From Microcaldota archaeon (GTDB lineage Archaea; Micrarchaeota; Micrarchaeia; Micrarchaeales; Micrarchaeaceae): 6,141 nucleotides of DNA. The translations under genes and the position numbers were made by a program. Shown in pieces: positions 1 through 5,574 of the stretch (position 1 is the stretch's first letter; the number at the start of each line of letters is the position of its first letter). The notes below the pieces were generated by a model that saw only the letters and a program-made list of their open reading frames with translations, did no database searches and was not told the DNA's origin. The DNA lies in contig JAKATY010000043.1 in assembly GCA_021827955.1 (NCBI GenBank), positions 1 through 6,141 of the forward strand, read 5' to 3'.

Positions 1-2
1 CA

Positions 3-110
3 TGCATGTCTGCGAAAGTTGGTGACAGGGTGCTTATATCAGAATCCAGGAGACTTAGCAAGACAAAGTCCTTTGTTGTTACAAAAGTGCTTGAAAGGGA
101 ATCCAAATGA
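3..110 (+). CDS. rps17p: Small-subunit ribosomal protein uS17 (S17P), 3' end only
   Basis: Only the last 35 residues are present, because the gene enters from the left edge. The visible stretch reads CMSAKVGDRVLISESRRLSK and then TKSFVVTKVLERESK. The V-GD-V-I-E-RxLSKTKSFVV pattern is the signature of the C-terminal half of the S17 OB fold. uS17 binds 16S rRNA early in 30S assembly. The stop TGA (108-110) overlaps the ATG of the next gene as ATGA, which suggests translational coupling with uL14; uS17 directly before uL14 is the normal archaeal order. The identification rests on a short fragment but is backed by both motif and context. The start, and the RNase P p29 gene often found upstream in archaea, lie outside the window. 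Confidence 0.93.
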   Translation, partial: CMSAKVGDRVLISESRRLSKTKSFVVTKVLERESK

Positions 111-511
111 CCGGTACTGCAACCCACGTTTCAAAGACCCTTGTGCCAGGAACCGTCCTTACCTGTGCCGATAACAGCGGTGCAAAGACCGTGATGATAA
201 TAAATAAGGTAGGCAAAGGCGGAGGCGGCAGGCGCGGCAAGCTAGCAGCAAGCGGCTTGGGTGACATAATAACGGGAAGCGTCAAATCCGGCTCTCCTGA
301 TTACATAAAGAAAAAGGTCCAAGCTCTTATAATAAGGCAAAAGAGGCCCATACGCAGGCCAAATGGCATGCGAATCATATTTGAGGATAATGCATGCATT
401 CTCGTAAAGGAGGGCAATCTGCCTATAGGCACAGAGGTAAAGGGGCCTATGGCCAGGGAGATCGTCGAAATGTACATAAAGATGGCCGGTATAGCCTCAA
501 GAGTAGTATGA
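107..511 (+). CDS. rpl14p: Large-subunit ribosomal protein uL14 (L14P)
   Basis: This is a complete 134-residue protein, close to the usual archaeal length of about 132. It forms a five-stranded barrel on the 50S face that contacts 16S rRNA (intersubunit bridge) and lies near the translation-factor site. Visible family features are CADNSGAK near residues 20-27, the glycine-rich GKGGGGRRGK around 36-45, RRPNGMRIIFEDNACILV (83-100) and GTEVKGPMAREI (108-119), the L14 signature region. The C-terminus ASRVV matches the hydrophobic ending usual for archaeal L14. The ATG overlaps the uS17 stop by four bases. Any Shine-Dalgarno site is weak (GGGA about 8 bases upstream), so translation probably depends on coupling. 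Nothing is truncated. Confidence 0.98.
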   Translation: MTGTATHVSKTLVPGTVLTCADNSGAKTVMIINKVGKGGGGRRGKLAASGLGDIITGSVKSGSPDYIKKKVQALIIRQKRPIRRPNGMRIIFEDNACILVKEGNLPIGTEVKGPMAREIVEMYIKMAGIASRVV

Positions 512-533
512 CACGTGTATTGCAAGTGGTCTT

Positions 534-923
534 ATGATTAAATCTTCAAAAAGGAGGGCGCAGCGCGCATTTAGATATGCCGCATCCCTGAATTTGAGGC
601 AGCATTTCGCTCATGCGCATGTAGACAAATCTCTCAGGTCAAGGTTGGGCATAAGTCTAAGAAGCGCCAGGGTCGCAAAGGGCGACACCGTAAAAGTAAT
701 GGCCGGAAAGAACAAGGGAAAGACCGGCAAGGTCACACAGGTAGATCTAGGCAGGGGTATTATATACGTAGAATCTCTGGTGCGCAAGAACGCAAGAGGC
801 AAGGAAAGAAATATACCTATAGCTCCTAGTAACGTCTATATACTAGATTTTGACACCTCGAGCTACAAGGGCAGGCTTGAAAGGCTAAAGAAAGTTGCAC
901 AGGTGCCAAAGCAAAAACAGTGA
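534..923 (+). CDS. rpl24p: Large-subunit ribosomal protein uL24 (L24P)
   Basis: This is a 129-residue KOW-domain protein. uL24 binds 23S rRNA domain I, starts 50S assembly and sits by the peptide exit tunnel. The N-terminal KSSKRRAQRAFRYAA segment and the DKSLRSRLGISLRSARVAKGD run correspond to the archaeal/eukaryotic L24 N-terminal extension. The KOW motif follows at about residues 48-75 (KGDTVKVMAGKNKGKTGKV), and then the APSNVYIL strand (97-104), which matches the family's HPSNV region. The C-terminus is lysine/glutamine rich. Histidines 24, 27 and 29 (RQHFAHAHVDK) are somewhat unusual. The gene begins 22 bases after uL14 and has only a weak ribosome-binding site (GTGGTC). It is followed after 6 bases by eS4, as expected. 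Confidence 0.97.
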   Translation: MIKSSKRRAQRAFRYAASLNLRQHFAHAHVDKSLRSRLGISLRSARVAKGDTVKVMAGKNKGKTGKVTQVDLGRGIIYVESLVRKNARGKERNIPIAPSNVYILDFDTSSYKGRLERLKKVAQVPKQKQ

Positions 924-924
924 T
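920..924 (+). promoter_or_regulatory. GTGAT ribosome-binding site of eS4
   Basis: GTGAT sits 5 bases before the eS4 ATG and includes the uL24 stop codon. It can pair with the AUCAC part of the archaeal 16S rRNA tail (AUCACCUCC), a position further inside than the classical GGAGG. The same motif recurs before other genes in this cluster, which supports its being functional. Confidence 0.5.
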
Positions 925-929
925 ATTTT

Positions 930-1616
930 ATGGGATCAAAAGGAAATAGCAGACATATAAAAAGCCTGAATGCGCCGCTCTATTTCGGCACGCCCCACAA
1001 GGAGTCCAAATACGTAGTAAAGCCTAATGCGGGCAGGCATAATCTCTCTGAATCTGTGGCGCTGCTTCTTGCGATACGCAAGCTCAACCCCGAAAGCAGA
1101 AATCGAGAGCTCTACAGGCTCATAAAAGGCGGGGAAGTAGAAGTGAATGGCCAAAAAGTCACCGAACCAAAATTCCCAATCGGTATAAACGACGTGGTAA
1201 GTTTCAAAAATTCAGGCAAGAAGTTCACACTTTCTATAAACAAGCAGGGCAAGACTGAACTCGTGGAAGGCGATTCCGAGTTCTCTCAGCTGTATAAAGT
1301 AGTGGGAAAATACAAGCAGAAGGGCAGCAAGATAATGATAAGATTGCATGATGGCAGGATAACCGAAGGAAAAAACGATGTCTCCGTGAACGATTCCGTG
1401 AAAATAAGCAACGGCAAGATAGAAAAGCACATAAAGATGGCCGAGGGCGCACGCTGTTTTGTGTTCCATGGAAATCACGTCGGATCTAAAGGTACAATAA
1501 GGAAGATATCCCCGGGCACTAAGACCATAGGGAAAGCCGTTACCATAGAAAGCGAATCCGGAAGCAATTCGCACGAGACTTTCGAGACGCTGATGCGAAA
1601 TATAATGGTAATATGA
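930..1616 (+). CDS. rps4e: Small-subunit ribosomal protein eS4 (S4E)
   Basis: This is a 228-residue protein of a family found only in archaea and eukaryotes, slightly shorter than the usual 240 or so. The N-terminus carries the conserved RHIKSLNAP (8-16) and the PNAGRHNLSESVALLLAIRKLN segment (32-53). It is followed by an S4-type RNA-binding domain (about 40-95, including GGEVEVNGQKV and the KFPIGINDVV strand). The central eS4 domain spans about 95-170 and contains KIMIRLHDGR. A KOW segment (about 172-195, GARCFVFHGNHVGSKGTI) comes near the end. The start is supported by GTGAT (920-924), which overlaps the uL24 stop and lies 5 bases before the ATG. The stop TGA is embedded in an ATGA that could open a small reading frame leading to uL5. 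Confidence 0.97.
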   Translation: MGSKGNSRHIKSLNAPLYFGTPHKESKYVVKPNAGRHNLSESVALLLAIRKLNPESRNRELYRLIKGGEVEVNGQKVTEPKFPIGINDVVSFKNSGKKFTLSINKQGKTELVEGDSEFSQLYKVVGKYKQKGSKIMIRLHDGRITEGKNDVSVNDSVKISNGKIEKHIKMAEGARCFVFHGNHVGSKGTIRKISPGTKTIGKAVTIESESGSNSHETFETLMRNIMVI

Positions 1617-1672
1617 AGTACGCGTGCAGCGTTCATCGATCAACAATGAAAAACATATATAAAAAAGAATGA
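1613..1672 (+). CDS. Possible 19-residue micro-ORF bridging eS4 and uL5
   Basis: An open frame starts at an ATG overlapping the eS4 stop (ATGA, 1613-1616) and encodes MKYACSVHRSTMKNIYKKE. It ends in a TGA that overlaps an ATG in frame with uL5 (ATGA, 1669-1672). It spans the only large gap in the cluster exactly. I recognise no family. It could be a leader peptide that couples translation across the gap, or a chance open frame. An inner ATG at 1646 would give an 8-codon version. Codons CAT, CGA and TCA are not the favoured ones in the neighbouring genes, which argues for caution. No ribosome-binding site of its own is evident. Confidence 0.25.
   Translation: MKYACSVHRSTMKNIYKKE
1656..1663 (+). 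promoter_or_regulatory. Possible TATA box of an internal promoter before uL5
   Basis: TATATAAA lies in an A/T-rich run in the longest gap of the cluster, preceded by an A-rich stretch (GAAAAAC) that could serve as a BRE. Archaeal TATA boxes are centred about 26 bases before the transcription start. That would place the start near 1683-1688, just past the uL5 ATG at 1678, so the spacing fits only if it is a few bases short (leaderless transcript). Weak evidence. Confidence 0.2.
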
Positions 1673-1673
1673 T
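1670..1673 (+). promoter_or_regulatory. TGAT ribosome-binding site deciding the uL5 start
   Basis: TGAT lies 4 bases before the ATG at 1678, within the 12-base pattern ATGAT-N4-ATG that also precedes uS14 and uL6. It favours the second ATG (1678) over the first (1669). Confidence 0.4.
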
Positions 1674-1677
1674 TTTT

Positions 1678-2256
1678 ATGGCAGAGCAGACATCCGGAAA
1701 GGCAGAAAATCAAAGCACTTCAGTCAAGGGCAGCAAAGCAAAGCCTTCTTCCAACATAATGAGGGATATAAAAATAAACAAAGTCGTAATAAACATGGGC
1801 ACTGGCAGCGATGATCAAAAGCAGGCAAGCGCCGTGTCGTTGCTTGAAAGGCTTACGGGTTCAAAACCTGCGGCTTCAATATCGAGGCACAGGCTCCCAG
1901 AATTCAAGATAGCAAAAGGCCAGAAGATAGGCGCCTTTGTATCACTGCGCGGCGCAAAGGCTGAGGACACCCTTAGGCGCCTTTTCGGGGCTGTGGACAA
2001 CAAGCTCTCGAAGAAGCAGGTTGTTGATAATGCCGTAAACTTCGGAATCAAGGAGTATATAGACATCAGCGGTATCAAGTACGATCCGAAATTGGGCATG
2101 CTTGGTATGAACGTTAACGTGGCGTTCAGCAGGCCAGGAATGCGGGTGCGAGAAAGGAAGCGCGCAAGAAGCAATACCGCAAAGCGCCACTCTCTTGTCG
2201 CAAGGGAAGAAATAATATCCTTTCTGCAGAAGAATTTCAAGGTTAGCGTGGAATGA
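1678..2256 (+). CDS. rpl5p: Large-subunit ribosomal protein uL5 (L5P)
   Basis: uL5 binds 5S rRNA and helps place it in the central protuberance of the 50S subunit, next to the P-site tRNA. From 1678 the protein has 192 residues. The conserved core begins at about residue 28, MRDIKINKVVINMGTG, which is where most archaeal L5 proteins start. Further family features are LTGSKPAAS (59-67), the KIGAFVSLRG strand (83-92), NFGIKEYIDISGIKYDP (121-137) and the MLGMNVNVAFSRPGMRV region (141-157). Residues 2-26 form a Ser/Lys/Ala/Gln-rich tail without evident structure. Alternative starts are ATG 1669 (adds MIF, overlaps the micro-ORF stop) and ATG 1759 (canonical length, 165 residues, no ribosome-binding site). 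TGAT spacing favours 1678. Confidence 0.95.
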   Translation: MAEQTSGKAENQSTSVKGSKAKPSSNIMRDIKINKVVINMGTGSDDQKQASAVSLLERLTGSKPAASISRHRLPEFKIAKGQKIGAFVSLRGAKAEDTLRRLFGAVDNKLSKKQVVDNAVNFGIKEYIDISGIKYDPKLGMLGMNVNVAFSRPGMRVRERKRARSNTAKRHSLVAREEIISFLQKNFKVSVE

Positions 2257-2257
2257 T
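2254..2257 (+). promoter_or_regulatory. TGAT ribosome-binding site of uS14
   Basis: The uL5 stop codon TGA plus the next T forms TGAT, 4 bases before the uS14 ATG at 2262. This is the same arrangement as at uL5 and uL6. It favours 2262 over the in-frame ATG at 2253. Confidence 0.4.
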
Positions 2258-2261
2258 ATTC

Positions 2262-2420
2262 ATGAAAATTAAAAACGAGGAAAAATTCAAAGGAAAAGGC
2301 ATAAGAAGGTGCAGGATCTGCGGAACTTCGCGCGGCCTTATACGGTCTCACGGCCTATACATATGCAGGAGGTGCTTCAGGGAAGTGGCGAAGGACCTCG
2401 GTTTCAAGAAATATGGGTAA
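2262..2420 (+). CDS. rps14p: Small-subunit ribosomal protein uS14, zinc-binding form (S14P)
   Basis: This is a 52-residue protein read directly from the sequence, in the size range of archaeal uS14 (about 50-56). It is a late-assembling protein of the 30S head that binds 16S rRNA near the A site. Four cysteines, C17-x2-C20 and C35-x2-C38 (RRCRICGTSRG and YICRRCFREVAKDLGF), form the Cys4 zinc ribbon of the zinc-dependent form. The C-terminal GFKKYG matches the family ending. The start at 2262 is 5 bases after the uL5 stop. An in-frame ATG at 2253 overlaps that stop as ATGA and would add MIF. uS8 follows after 4 bases. The position between uL5 and uS8 is canonical. Confidence 0.96.
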   Translation: MKIKNEEKFKGKGIRRCRICGTSRGLIRSHGLYICRRCFREVAKDLGFKKYG

Positions 2421-2424
2421 TTAA

Positions 2425-2805
2425 ATGAATACGCTTGCAGATGCGCTTAACAAGATAAAGACGAACGAAAGGATAGGTAGAGAAAGCTGCCTTCTCCATT
2501 CAACCAAGTTTGTCAAGTCTGTGCTCTCAATACTGCAGCGCGAGGGGTACATCAGGGCTTTCGAGGAGCAAAGCGCTTCAGGCAAGAAGTTCCTCAAGGT
2601 AAGCCTTGCAAACAAGATAAACGACATAGGGGTCGTGGTGCCGCGGTATCCAGTGAGCAAAAACGAACTGCTGAAATACGAATCAACTTATCTTCCAAGC
2701 AAGAACTTTGGCATATTGATATATTCCACCTCGCAGGGCATGCTTTCGAGCAAGGAGATAAAGGAGAAAGGCATAGGCGGCAGGCTCATAGCTTATGTAT
2801 ACTGA
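2425..2805 (+). CDS. rps8p: Small-subunit ribosomal protein uS8 (S8P)
   Basis: This is a 126-residue protein, close to the archaeal length of about 130. uS8 binds the central domain of 16S rRNA (helix 21) and is a key assembly protein of the 30S platform. The N-terminal domain opens with NTLADALNKIKTNERIG (2-18), and ILQREGYIRAFE (36-47) is typical. The C-terminal domain carries the RNA-binding signature ILIYSTSQGMLSSKE (97-111) and the closing GGRLIAYVY (118-126). The ATG is 4 bases after the uS14 stop, and GGTAAT just upstream is a one-mismatch version of the GGTGAT pairing site. Its stop lies downstream of an ATG (2795) in the uL6 frame, but uL6 more probably starts later. Confidence 0.97.
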   Translation: MNTLADALNKIKTNERIGRESCLLHSTKFVKSVLSILQREGYIRAFEEQSASGKKFLKVSLANKINDIGVVVPRYPVSKNELLKYESTYLPSKNFGILIYSTSQGMLSSKEIKEKGIGGRLIAYVY

Positions 2806-2825
2806 TGTTTATTCGCAAGAAATAA

Positions 2826-2829
2826 TGAT
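2826..2829 (+). promoter_or_regulatory. TGAT ribosome-binding site deciding the uL6 start
   Basis: TGAT lies 4 bases before the ATG at 2834, as ATGATGTATATG. It repeats the ATGAT-N4-ATG layout seen before uL5 and uS14. It selects 2834 among four in-frame ATGs (2795, 2825, 2828, 2834). Confidence 0.4.
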
Positions 2830-2833
2830 GTAT

Positions 2834-3442
2834 ATGAAAGGTAAAGCAGAAGACAAAATCGCAGAGTCGAAGGTCGAAGCCAGCGCAAGCGCCAAGAAGG
2901 CAAAGAAGCCAGAAGCGGCATATGAGGATATAGAGATACCCGCAGGCGTGGAGATGCAAATAAGCGGCAACGAGATAAAGATAAACGGCCCGCTTGGAGC
3001 AAATTCAAGGACTTTCAACAGCTCGCTTCTCACAGTTTCAAAGCAGGGCAGCAAGCTGCACATAGAAACGTCCAAAACCAAGAACCTCGCTAAAAAGGCG
3101 TCGTATGCTGTAGGTTCTCTTGCAAAGGAGTTGCAAAACGATGTAGACGGCGTGAGGAATTATTTCGAGATACGCATGGAAACGGTATTCATGCATTTTC
3201 CTGTAAACCTAGAGGCAAAGAACGGGGTATTCACGATAAAGAACTTGTTCGGCGAAAGAAAACCCAGAACAGCAAGGATAGTCGGTTCTACGAAGATCGA
3301 GGTAAAAGATAAGAGCGTGCGCCTGTACGGCACAAAGCTTGATGATGTTTCGCAGACTGCCGCAAACATAAGACAGGCATGCAAGATCGTAAACAAAGAC
3401 GACCGCGTTTTTCAGGACGGCGTATATTACTCGCTTGAATGA
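2834..3442 (+). CDS. rpl6p: Large-subunit ribosomal protein uL6 (L6P) with N-terminal tail
   Basis: From 2834 the protein has 202 residues, against about 177-185 for most archaeal L6. uL6 lies at the base of the P stalk near the sarcin-ricin loop. The two L6 repeats begin at about residue 31 (YEDIEIPAGVEMQISGNEIKINGPLG) and residue 116 (ETVFMHFPVNLEAKNGVFTI). NLFGERKPRTARIVGSTKIEV (137-157) is a strong family motif, and NKDDRVFQDGVYY (187-199) is the characteristic archaeal C-terminus. Residues 2-29 are an extra Lys/Ala/Glu/Ser-rich, probably disordered tail. The open frame extends back to ATG 2795 inside uS8, but the TGAT motif and gene spacing favour 2834. It is followed by eL32, as expected. 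Confidence 0.95.
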   Translation: MKGKAEDKIAESKVEASASAKKAKKPEAAYEDIEIPAGVEMQISGNEIKINGPLGANSRTFNSSLLTVSKQGSKLHIETSKTKNLAKKASYAVGSLAKELQNDVDGVRNYFEIRMETVFMHFPVNLEAKNGVFTIKNLFGERKPRTARIVGSTKIEVKDKSVRLYGTKLDDVSQTAANIRQACKIVNKDDRVFQDGVYYSLE

Positions 3443-3458
3443 AGAATGGAAAATATGC

Positions 3459-3463
3459 AGGAA
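3459..3463 (+). promoter_or_regulatory. AGGAA ribosome-binding site deciding the eL32 start
   Basis: AGGAA is a classical Shine-Dalgarno sequence 6 bases before the ATG at 3470. It points to 3470 rather than the in-frame ATGs at 3446 and 3455, the latter lying too close to the motif to use it. Confidence 0.4.
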
Positions 3464-3469
3464 ATTATT

Positions 3470-3835
3470 ATGATAAAAAAAGTGCATCCGAAATTCAATA
3501 TTCCAAATTATGGGGCTAAGCAAAGGGGCCGCGTGAAGAACCGTTGGAGGAAGCAGATGGGCGAAGACAACAAAAAGAGGATAAAGAAAGCTTTCGCCGG
3601 AGCCGAACCGACAATAGGTTATAAGAATCCCGCGCAGCTTTCCGGAATCCGTGCAAATGGCAGAAGGATTATATTAGTGCACAATGTAGACGAACTGAGG
3701 TCCGCAATCTCTGCATACTCCAAGAACGAGATAGATATAACGATTTCGGGCCCTGTAGGGAGGAAAAAGAGGATTGAGCTGACAAATCTTGCAAGCTCGC
3801 AGGGATTCAATCTTACAAACGGTGCTAGAAAATGA
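3470..3835 (+). CDS. rpl32e: Large-subunit ribosomal protein eL32 (L32E)
   Basis: This is a 121-residue protein from 3470 (129 from 3446). The family is found only in archaea and eukaryotes and sits on the solvent side of the 50S, bound to 23S rRNA. The conserved basic segment VKNRWRKQMGEDNKKRIKKA, starting 21 residues in, corresponds to the family's W-R-x-P-x-G-xDNKxR pattern. It is followed by IGYKNPAQLSG, then the IILVHNVDELRSA strand-helix that is diagnostic of eL32. The C-terminal part SGPVGRKKRIELTNLASSQGF is also typical. In PxxxGIDNKxR-type motifs the proline is usually present; here the text reads RKQMGEDNK. The stop overlaps the eL19 ATG as ATGA (3832-3835). Confidence 0.94.
   Translation: MIKKVHPKFNIPNYGAKQRGRVKNRWRKQMGEDNKKRIKKAFAGAEPTIGYKNPAQLSGIRANGRRIILVHNVDELRSAISAYSKNEIDITISGPVGRKKRIELTNLASSQGFNLTNGARK
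3821..3824 (+). promoter_or_regulatory. GGTG ribosome-binding site of eL19
   Basis: GGTG lies 7 bases before the eL19 ATG, inside the end of eL32. It pairs with the CACC of the 16S rRNA tail and supports the ATGA-overlap start. Confidence 0.4.
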
Positions 3836-4305
3836 GCGTTAAATTCGTAAGGCGTGCAGCGTCATACATAATGGGCAGAGGAGAGAGTGCCATAAGGATA
3901 AAGCCCGATGCGGTTGCCGATGCGAAAAAGGCGCTAACTAAGGAAGACGTGCGCGAACTCATAAAAAAGGGCAGCATATACGCAATAAAAGAGAAGAAGA
4001 ATATTAGCATATATGGCAAGCTCCTTCAAGAAAAGAAAAGTGAAGGCAGATCAAGGGGCCCAGGAAGCAGGCGCGGCACCCACAAAGCGCGCACAGGCAT
4101 AACCTATCCCAAACGGGTAAGGGGCCAGAGGCGCATACTCAAGGCGCTCAAGAGCGAAGGCACTATAAATAACAGTACGTTCAAATCCCTTTATGCTTTG
4201 GTAAAAGGAGGAACATTTGCAAGCAAGGTGACACTTCTTAACCACATAAGGAGTGTAGGGGTAAGCATAGATGACGCAAAGTTTGAGAAATTGAGGCACC
4301 TATAA
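3832..4305 (+). CDS. rpl19e: Large-subunit ribosomal protein eL19 (L19E)
   Basis: This is a 157-residue protein, a usual size for archaeal eL19 (about 150). It is a long, mostly helical protein that bridges 23S rRNA domains and contributes an intersubunit bridge. The order of elements matches the family. An N-terminal helical domain (1-60) has IRIKPDAVADAKKALTKEDVRELIKKGSIYA. The highly basic extended segment GRSRGPGSRRGTHKAR (72-87) is the eL19 hallmark. The TYPKRVRGQRRILKALK helix (91-107) is followed by a C-terminal helical part with YALVKGGTFASKVTLLNHI (121-139). The ATG overlaps the eL32 stop by 4 bases, and uL18 begins 13 bases after its stop. Confidence 0.97.
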   Translation: MSVKFVRRAASYIMGRGESAIRIKPDAVADAKKALTKEDVRELIKKGSIYAIKEKKNISIYGKLLQEKKSEGRSRGPGSRRGTHKARTGITYPKRVRGQRRILKALKSEGTINNSTFKSLYALVKGGTFASKVTLLNHIRSVGVSIDDAKFEKLRHL

Positions 4306-4318
4306 ACGGAATGGTACG

Positions 4319-4870
4319 ATGGCAGGTATAAAGCTTATCAAAAAAAGAAGGAAGTCCGCGCTGACAAATTACAAACGCAGGATCACGCTGCTAAAAAGCG
4401 GCCTTGACAGGGTAGTGGTAAGAAAAAGCAACAGGTCTGTAACGGTGCAGGTTGCAAAGTTCGACCAAAAGGGGGACATAATACTTGCCACTGCGCATTC
4501 GTCAGAGCTGAAGCAGATGGGTTGGGAGCCCAGGGCCAATGTGCCTACGGCATATCTTACCGGGTACCTGCTTGCACAGAAGACAAAGCAATTGGGTTTG
4601 AAGGAGTGCATATTAGATATAGGACTTTACAAACCCATAAAGTCCTCTATTGCATTTTCAGCCGCAAAGGGCTGCACAGACAACGGCATGAAAATACTTG
4701 GCTCATTTGAAGTGGATCAATCGAGGCTGAACGGCACGCACATAAGCACATATGCAAAGTCCGCGGCGCAAGATCCAAAGCAGTTTTCCTCTTATAAGAA
4801 GTCTAATTTCGACCTGTCGAAAATGAATGAGGTATTTGAAGAAGTTAAAAAGAAGATAGCATCAAAGTGA
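4319..4870 (+). CDS. rpl18p: Large-subunit ribosomal protein uL18 (L18P)
   Basis: This is a 183-residue protein of archaeal/eukaryotic L18/L5e type, longer than bacterial L18 (about 120). Together with uL5 it carries 5S rRNA in the central protuberance. Features in order are the basic N-terminus with RRKSALTNYKRRITLLKSG (10-28), RVVVRKSNRSVTVQVAKFDQKGD (31-53), AHSSELKQMGWEP (59-71), the PTAYLTGYLLAQK helix (76-88) and ILDIGLYKPIKSSIAFSAAKG (98-118). The last is the typical LDIGLxxPxKGSxVFAALKG region. HISTYAKSA (141-149) is the archaeal C-terminal GEHIAEYAK-like element. A charged helix closes the protein. GGT (4312-4314) upstream is a weak ribosome-binding site. It is followed immediately by uS5. 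Confidence 0.97.
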   Translation: MAGIKLIKKRRKSALTNYKRRITLLKSGLDRVVVRKSNRSVTVQVAKFDQKGDIILATAHSSELKQMGWEPRANVPTAYLTGYLLAQKTKQLGLKECILDIGLYKPIKSSIAFSAAKGCTDNGMKILGSFEVDQSRLNGTHISTYAKSAAQDPKQFSSYKKSNFDLSKMNEVFEEVKKKIASK

Positions 4871-4871
4871 T
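4867..4871 (+). promoter_or_regulatory. GTGAT ribosome-binding site of uS5
   Basis: GTGAT overlaps the uL18 stop codon. It touches the TTG at 4872 and is 3 bases before the TTG at 4875, so spacing favours the second TTG if this site is used. Confidence 0.4.
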
Positions 4872-5522
4872 TTGTTGAACAACAGAAGAAGGAGAGAAGC
4901 GGAGCAAAGTGCACCGTTTAACGTTGAAGCCTGGTCTCCACTTACCGAGCTCGGCAAAAAGGTCAAGGCTCACGAAGTTACTTCGATAGAGCAGATATTT
5001 TCAATGGGCAAGAAGATAGAAGAGACGGAGATAGTCGATGCTCTTTTACCCAATATCAAAAACGAGGTAATAGAGATAGCCAGCGTGCAGAGGATGACAA
5101 AGAACAGCAGGAAGCAGAAGTTCAGGGTTACTGCAATAGTAGGGGATTCCAATGGCCATGTGGGTGTCGGGTCAGGCAAGGATGCAGAAGTAAAAGCCGC
5201 AATAGAAAGCGCAGTAAAAGATGCTAAGAAGAACGTAATTCCATTGCTTCTTGGCTGCGGATCTTGGCAATGCAACTGCGGCACACAGCATAGCATCCCG
5301 TTCGCAGTAAAAGGCAGGAGCGGAGGTGTAGATGTTGTGCTCAAGCCAGCTCCAAGAGGCACCGGAGTTGTTGCAAGCGCTCCGATAAAGAAGATGCTGG
5401 TCCTTGCAGGCGTGAAAGACATCTGGAGCTCATCAAGAGGACACACAAAAGCAAGATATAATACGCTTATGGCGGTATACAATGCCATACAGAATATGCT
5501 GAGCATGAAAAATATCGAGTAA
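4872..5522 (+). CDS. rps5p: Small-subunit ribosomal protein uS5 (S5P), TTG start
   Basis: From 4872 the protein has 216 residues. uS5 lies near the mRNA entrance of the 30S and affects decoding accuracy. After a basic N-terminus (RRRRE, 5-9), WSPLTELGKKV (21-31), IEQIFSMGKKIEETEIVDALLP (39-60) and VQRMT (72-76) match archaeal S5. The dsRBD-like domain with GHVGVGSGKDAEVKAAI covers about 65-125. The archaeal motif GCGSWQCNCGTQHSIPF (128-144) has C129, C134, C136 and H140. The C-terminal domain contains LKPAPRGTGVVAS (157-169) and LAGVKDIWSSSRGHT (178-192). The frame has a stop at 4857-4859 and no ATG before the conserved region, so initiation is at TTG 4872 or 4875. This is the last ribosomal gene in the run. 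Confidence 0.96.
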   Translation: MLNNRRRREAEQSAPFNVEAWSPLTELGKKVKAHEVTSIEQIFSMGKKIEETEIVDALLPNIKNEVIEIASVQRMTKNSRKQKFRVTAIVGDSNGHVGVGSGKDAEVKAAIESAVKDAKKNVIPLLLGCGSWQCNCGTQHSIPFAVKGRSGGVDVVLKPAPRGTGVVASAPIKKMLVLAGVKDIWSSSRGHTKARYNTLMAVYNAIQNMLSMKNIE

Positions 5523-5556
5523 ACGGCAGTTGTTGTATTTAGATAAAATGCACAAT

Positions 5557-5570
5557 TGCAAACTTATAAA
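5557..5570 (+). promoter_or_regulatory. Probable BRE/TATA promoter of the ferredoxin gene
   Basis: In the 93-base spacer after uS5, CTTATAAA (5563-5570) is a good archaeal TATA box, preceded by TGCAAA as a possible BRE. The expected transcription start near 5592-5596 would give a leader of about 20-24 bases that contains AGGT (5605-5608), 7 bases before the ferredoxin ATG. Box position, leader and ribosome-binding site agree with one another. Transcription itself is inferred. Confidence 0.5.
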
Positions 5571-5574
5571 GAGA

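Noticed and set aside
389..400. 12-bp palindrome AATGCATGCATT inside uL14
   Set aside because: It falls within conserved coding sequence (DNACIL) and is explained by codon choice; no matching copies in regulatory positions.
2795..2833. Upstream extension of uL6 overlapping the end of uS8
   Set aside because: It starts inside uS8, adds a non-conserved segment and lacks a ribosome-binding site; the ATG at 2834 has the TGAT motif.
5275..5300. Cysteine/histidine cluster of uS5 as a novel metal site
   Set aside because: The GCGSWxCxCGxxHSIPF pattern is usual for archaeal uS5, so it is not a new feature of this genome.
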